Assembly (NCBI GenBank): GCA_019459455.1
Contig: JAIBEX010000020.1
Coordinates: 1 to 64,000 of the forward strand
Origin: Weeksellaceae bacterium
GTDB taxonomy: Bacteria > Bacteroidota > Bacteroidia > Flavobacteriales > Weeksellaceae
Reading direction: 5' to 3'
Length of the DNA: 64,000 nucleotides
How positions within the stretch are numbered: the stretch's first letter is position 1; every line of letters starts with the position of its first letter. The notes under the pieces were generated by a model. It ran no database searches. It saw only the letters and a program-made list of their open reading frames with translations, and had not been told where the DNA came from. Positions 63,598-64,000 of the stretch are shown here, in pieces. A program made the position numbers and the translations under genes.

Positions 63598-64000
63598 GTA
63601 TATTAAATTTTAAGATTTGAATAAATTTTTGATTTTTTAATTCTACGCTGTAGTCGTATTTAAAATTAAAAAGAGAGCTCTCCGAAAGAGTATTTAGACA
63701 ATTTATTCCTTCATTGCTGGAGAATTCCTTTACAATATCCAGAAAAGAATTTTCAATCTTTACTTCCACATAATCAGTATCTGCTGAGAAAGTTAGATCG
63801 ATTGCTTTTGTATTATCTGCATAGAATTTTAAATTATTTAATATTTCCTCTAAAATAATTTTCTCAACATATTTTTGAGGAATATTTATAACGAAGTCAT
63901 TAATTACAACTGTGTTTGTATTTACATTGTTTGGCAAACTATTAAGACCAATAAATAATTTATCGCGAAATAGTTGAAACTGAGTTGTAGAGTTTCTAAA
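63590..64000 (-). CDS. Histidine-kinase-like ATPase protein, C-terminal part (cut by the window edge)
   Basis: The frame is open to the window end; an apparent TTG start at 63937 is only internal, since codons upstream (reading FRNSTTQFQLFRDKLFIGLNS) continue in frame. QKYVEKIILEEILNNLKFYADNTKAIDLTFSADTDYVEVKIENSF resembles the HATPase_c N-box (ExxxNNLKFYA) followed by strands. The glycine-rich G boxes look degenerate (EFSSNEGINCLNTL may be the G2-like loop). It is probably the sensor of the operon; a Detocs DtcA-like role is inference. Confidence 0.6.
   Translation of the reverse strand, partial: FRNSTTQFQLFRDKLFIGLNSLPNNVNTNTVVINDFVINIPQKYVEKIILEEILNNLKFYADNTKAIDLTFSADTDYVEVKIENSFLDIVKEFSSNEGINCLNTLSESSLFNFKYDYSVELKNQKFIQILKFNIHG

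Larger units (their letters stand above)
57390..64000. mobile_element. Integrative element, left part, inserted in tRNA-Arg(TCT)
   Basis: Starts at the tRNA fragment and runs past the window. It carries a tyrosine recombinase next to the att site, a Sak4/RecA-like ATPase with a DUF3871 gene, and a minus-strand signalling/nuclease operon. The DNA is clearly AT-richer than the rest of the window, with AT-ending codons. The right end, where an intact minus-strand tRNA-Arg(TCT) is expected, lies outside. No conjugation genes are seen in this part, so it may be a genomic island, phage-satellite-like element or ICE. Confidence 0.78.

Overview
The window looks like a chromosomal segment of a Gram-negative flavobacterium, most likely family Weeksellaceae (Chryseobacterium/Kaistella-like). 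This rests on the recurrent Bacteroidetes -7 promoter element TAnnTTTG(C), a type IX secretion (T9SS) sorting domain, Bacteroidetes-restricted families (DUF4290, DUF6427/DUF6341, DUF3109, DUF4230, DUF3871, DUF6705), a flavobacterial OstA-like protein, and moderate-to-low GC. No rRNA, intact tRNA or CRISPR array is visible. The first ~58 bases are a C homopolymer, probably a contig-end artefact.

Positions 131-18243 hold mostly housekeeping genes: a leucine-rich-repeat T9SS cargo protein, ligA, prmA, a GT-B glycosyltransferase, aroC, two thioredoxin-fold proteins, and a minus-strand run that reads DUF4290 -> murA -> membrane protein -> NTPase-MobA fusion -> fdhD -> DUF7009, so cell-wall synthesis sits next to molybdenum-cofactor and formate-dehydrogenase maturation. 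der, upp and a ComF-like protein follow. Positions 19706-24254 form a glyoxylate-shunt unit: a RamB/ScfR-like regulator diverges from aceB-aceA across an intergenic region with a perfect 20-bp palindrome. Positions 24439-30877 carry queD, an LpxH-type hydrolase, a LuxE-like protein, a nuclease-like protein, DUF4230 and an ABC-F ATPase. Positions 30897-34287 are a possible metal-uptake unit (small His/Cys protein, TonB-dependent receptor, lipoprotein). Positions 34372-49458 return to core functions (tig, MgtC, USP, FAH, exonuclease, pssA, LTA-synthase-like, pdhB, kup, a Fur-family regulator coupled to an OstA-like protein).

Positions 49459-51032 are a small accessory patch: polypyrimidine DNA, a gene split by one in-frame amber codon, a cluster of nested inverted repeats and a DUF6705-type protein. 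Positions 51072-57181 resume conserved flavobacterial genes (class III aminotransferase, START-like, degenerate class IV aminotransferase, YqgE, PdxH, HU, PanD, flippase-like protein).

From 57390 to the window end lies the left part of an integrative element inserted in a tRNA-Arg(TCT) gene. A 46-nt tRNA 3' fragment, with the old tRNA terminator still beside it, is followed by a tyrosine recombinase, a Sak4/RecA-like ATPase overlapping a DUF3871 gene, and a tightly packed minus-strand operon. That operon encodes a histidine-kinase-like ATPase C-terminus (cut by the window edge), a pseudo-receiver fused to a nucleoside-phosphorylase domain, and a PD-(D/E)XK endonuclease domain fused to an ImmA/IrrE metalloprotease. 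It resembles the signalling and effector parts of the Detocs anti-phage system with an added nuclease-protease gene, and is the best candidate here for an undescribed system.

A window-wide observation is that at least nine genes place TAnnTTTG only 4-5 nt before the start codon, predicting leaderless or near-leaderless transcripts; this also fixes several start codons.
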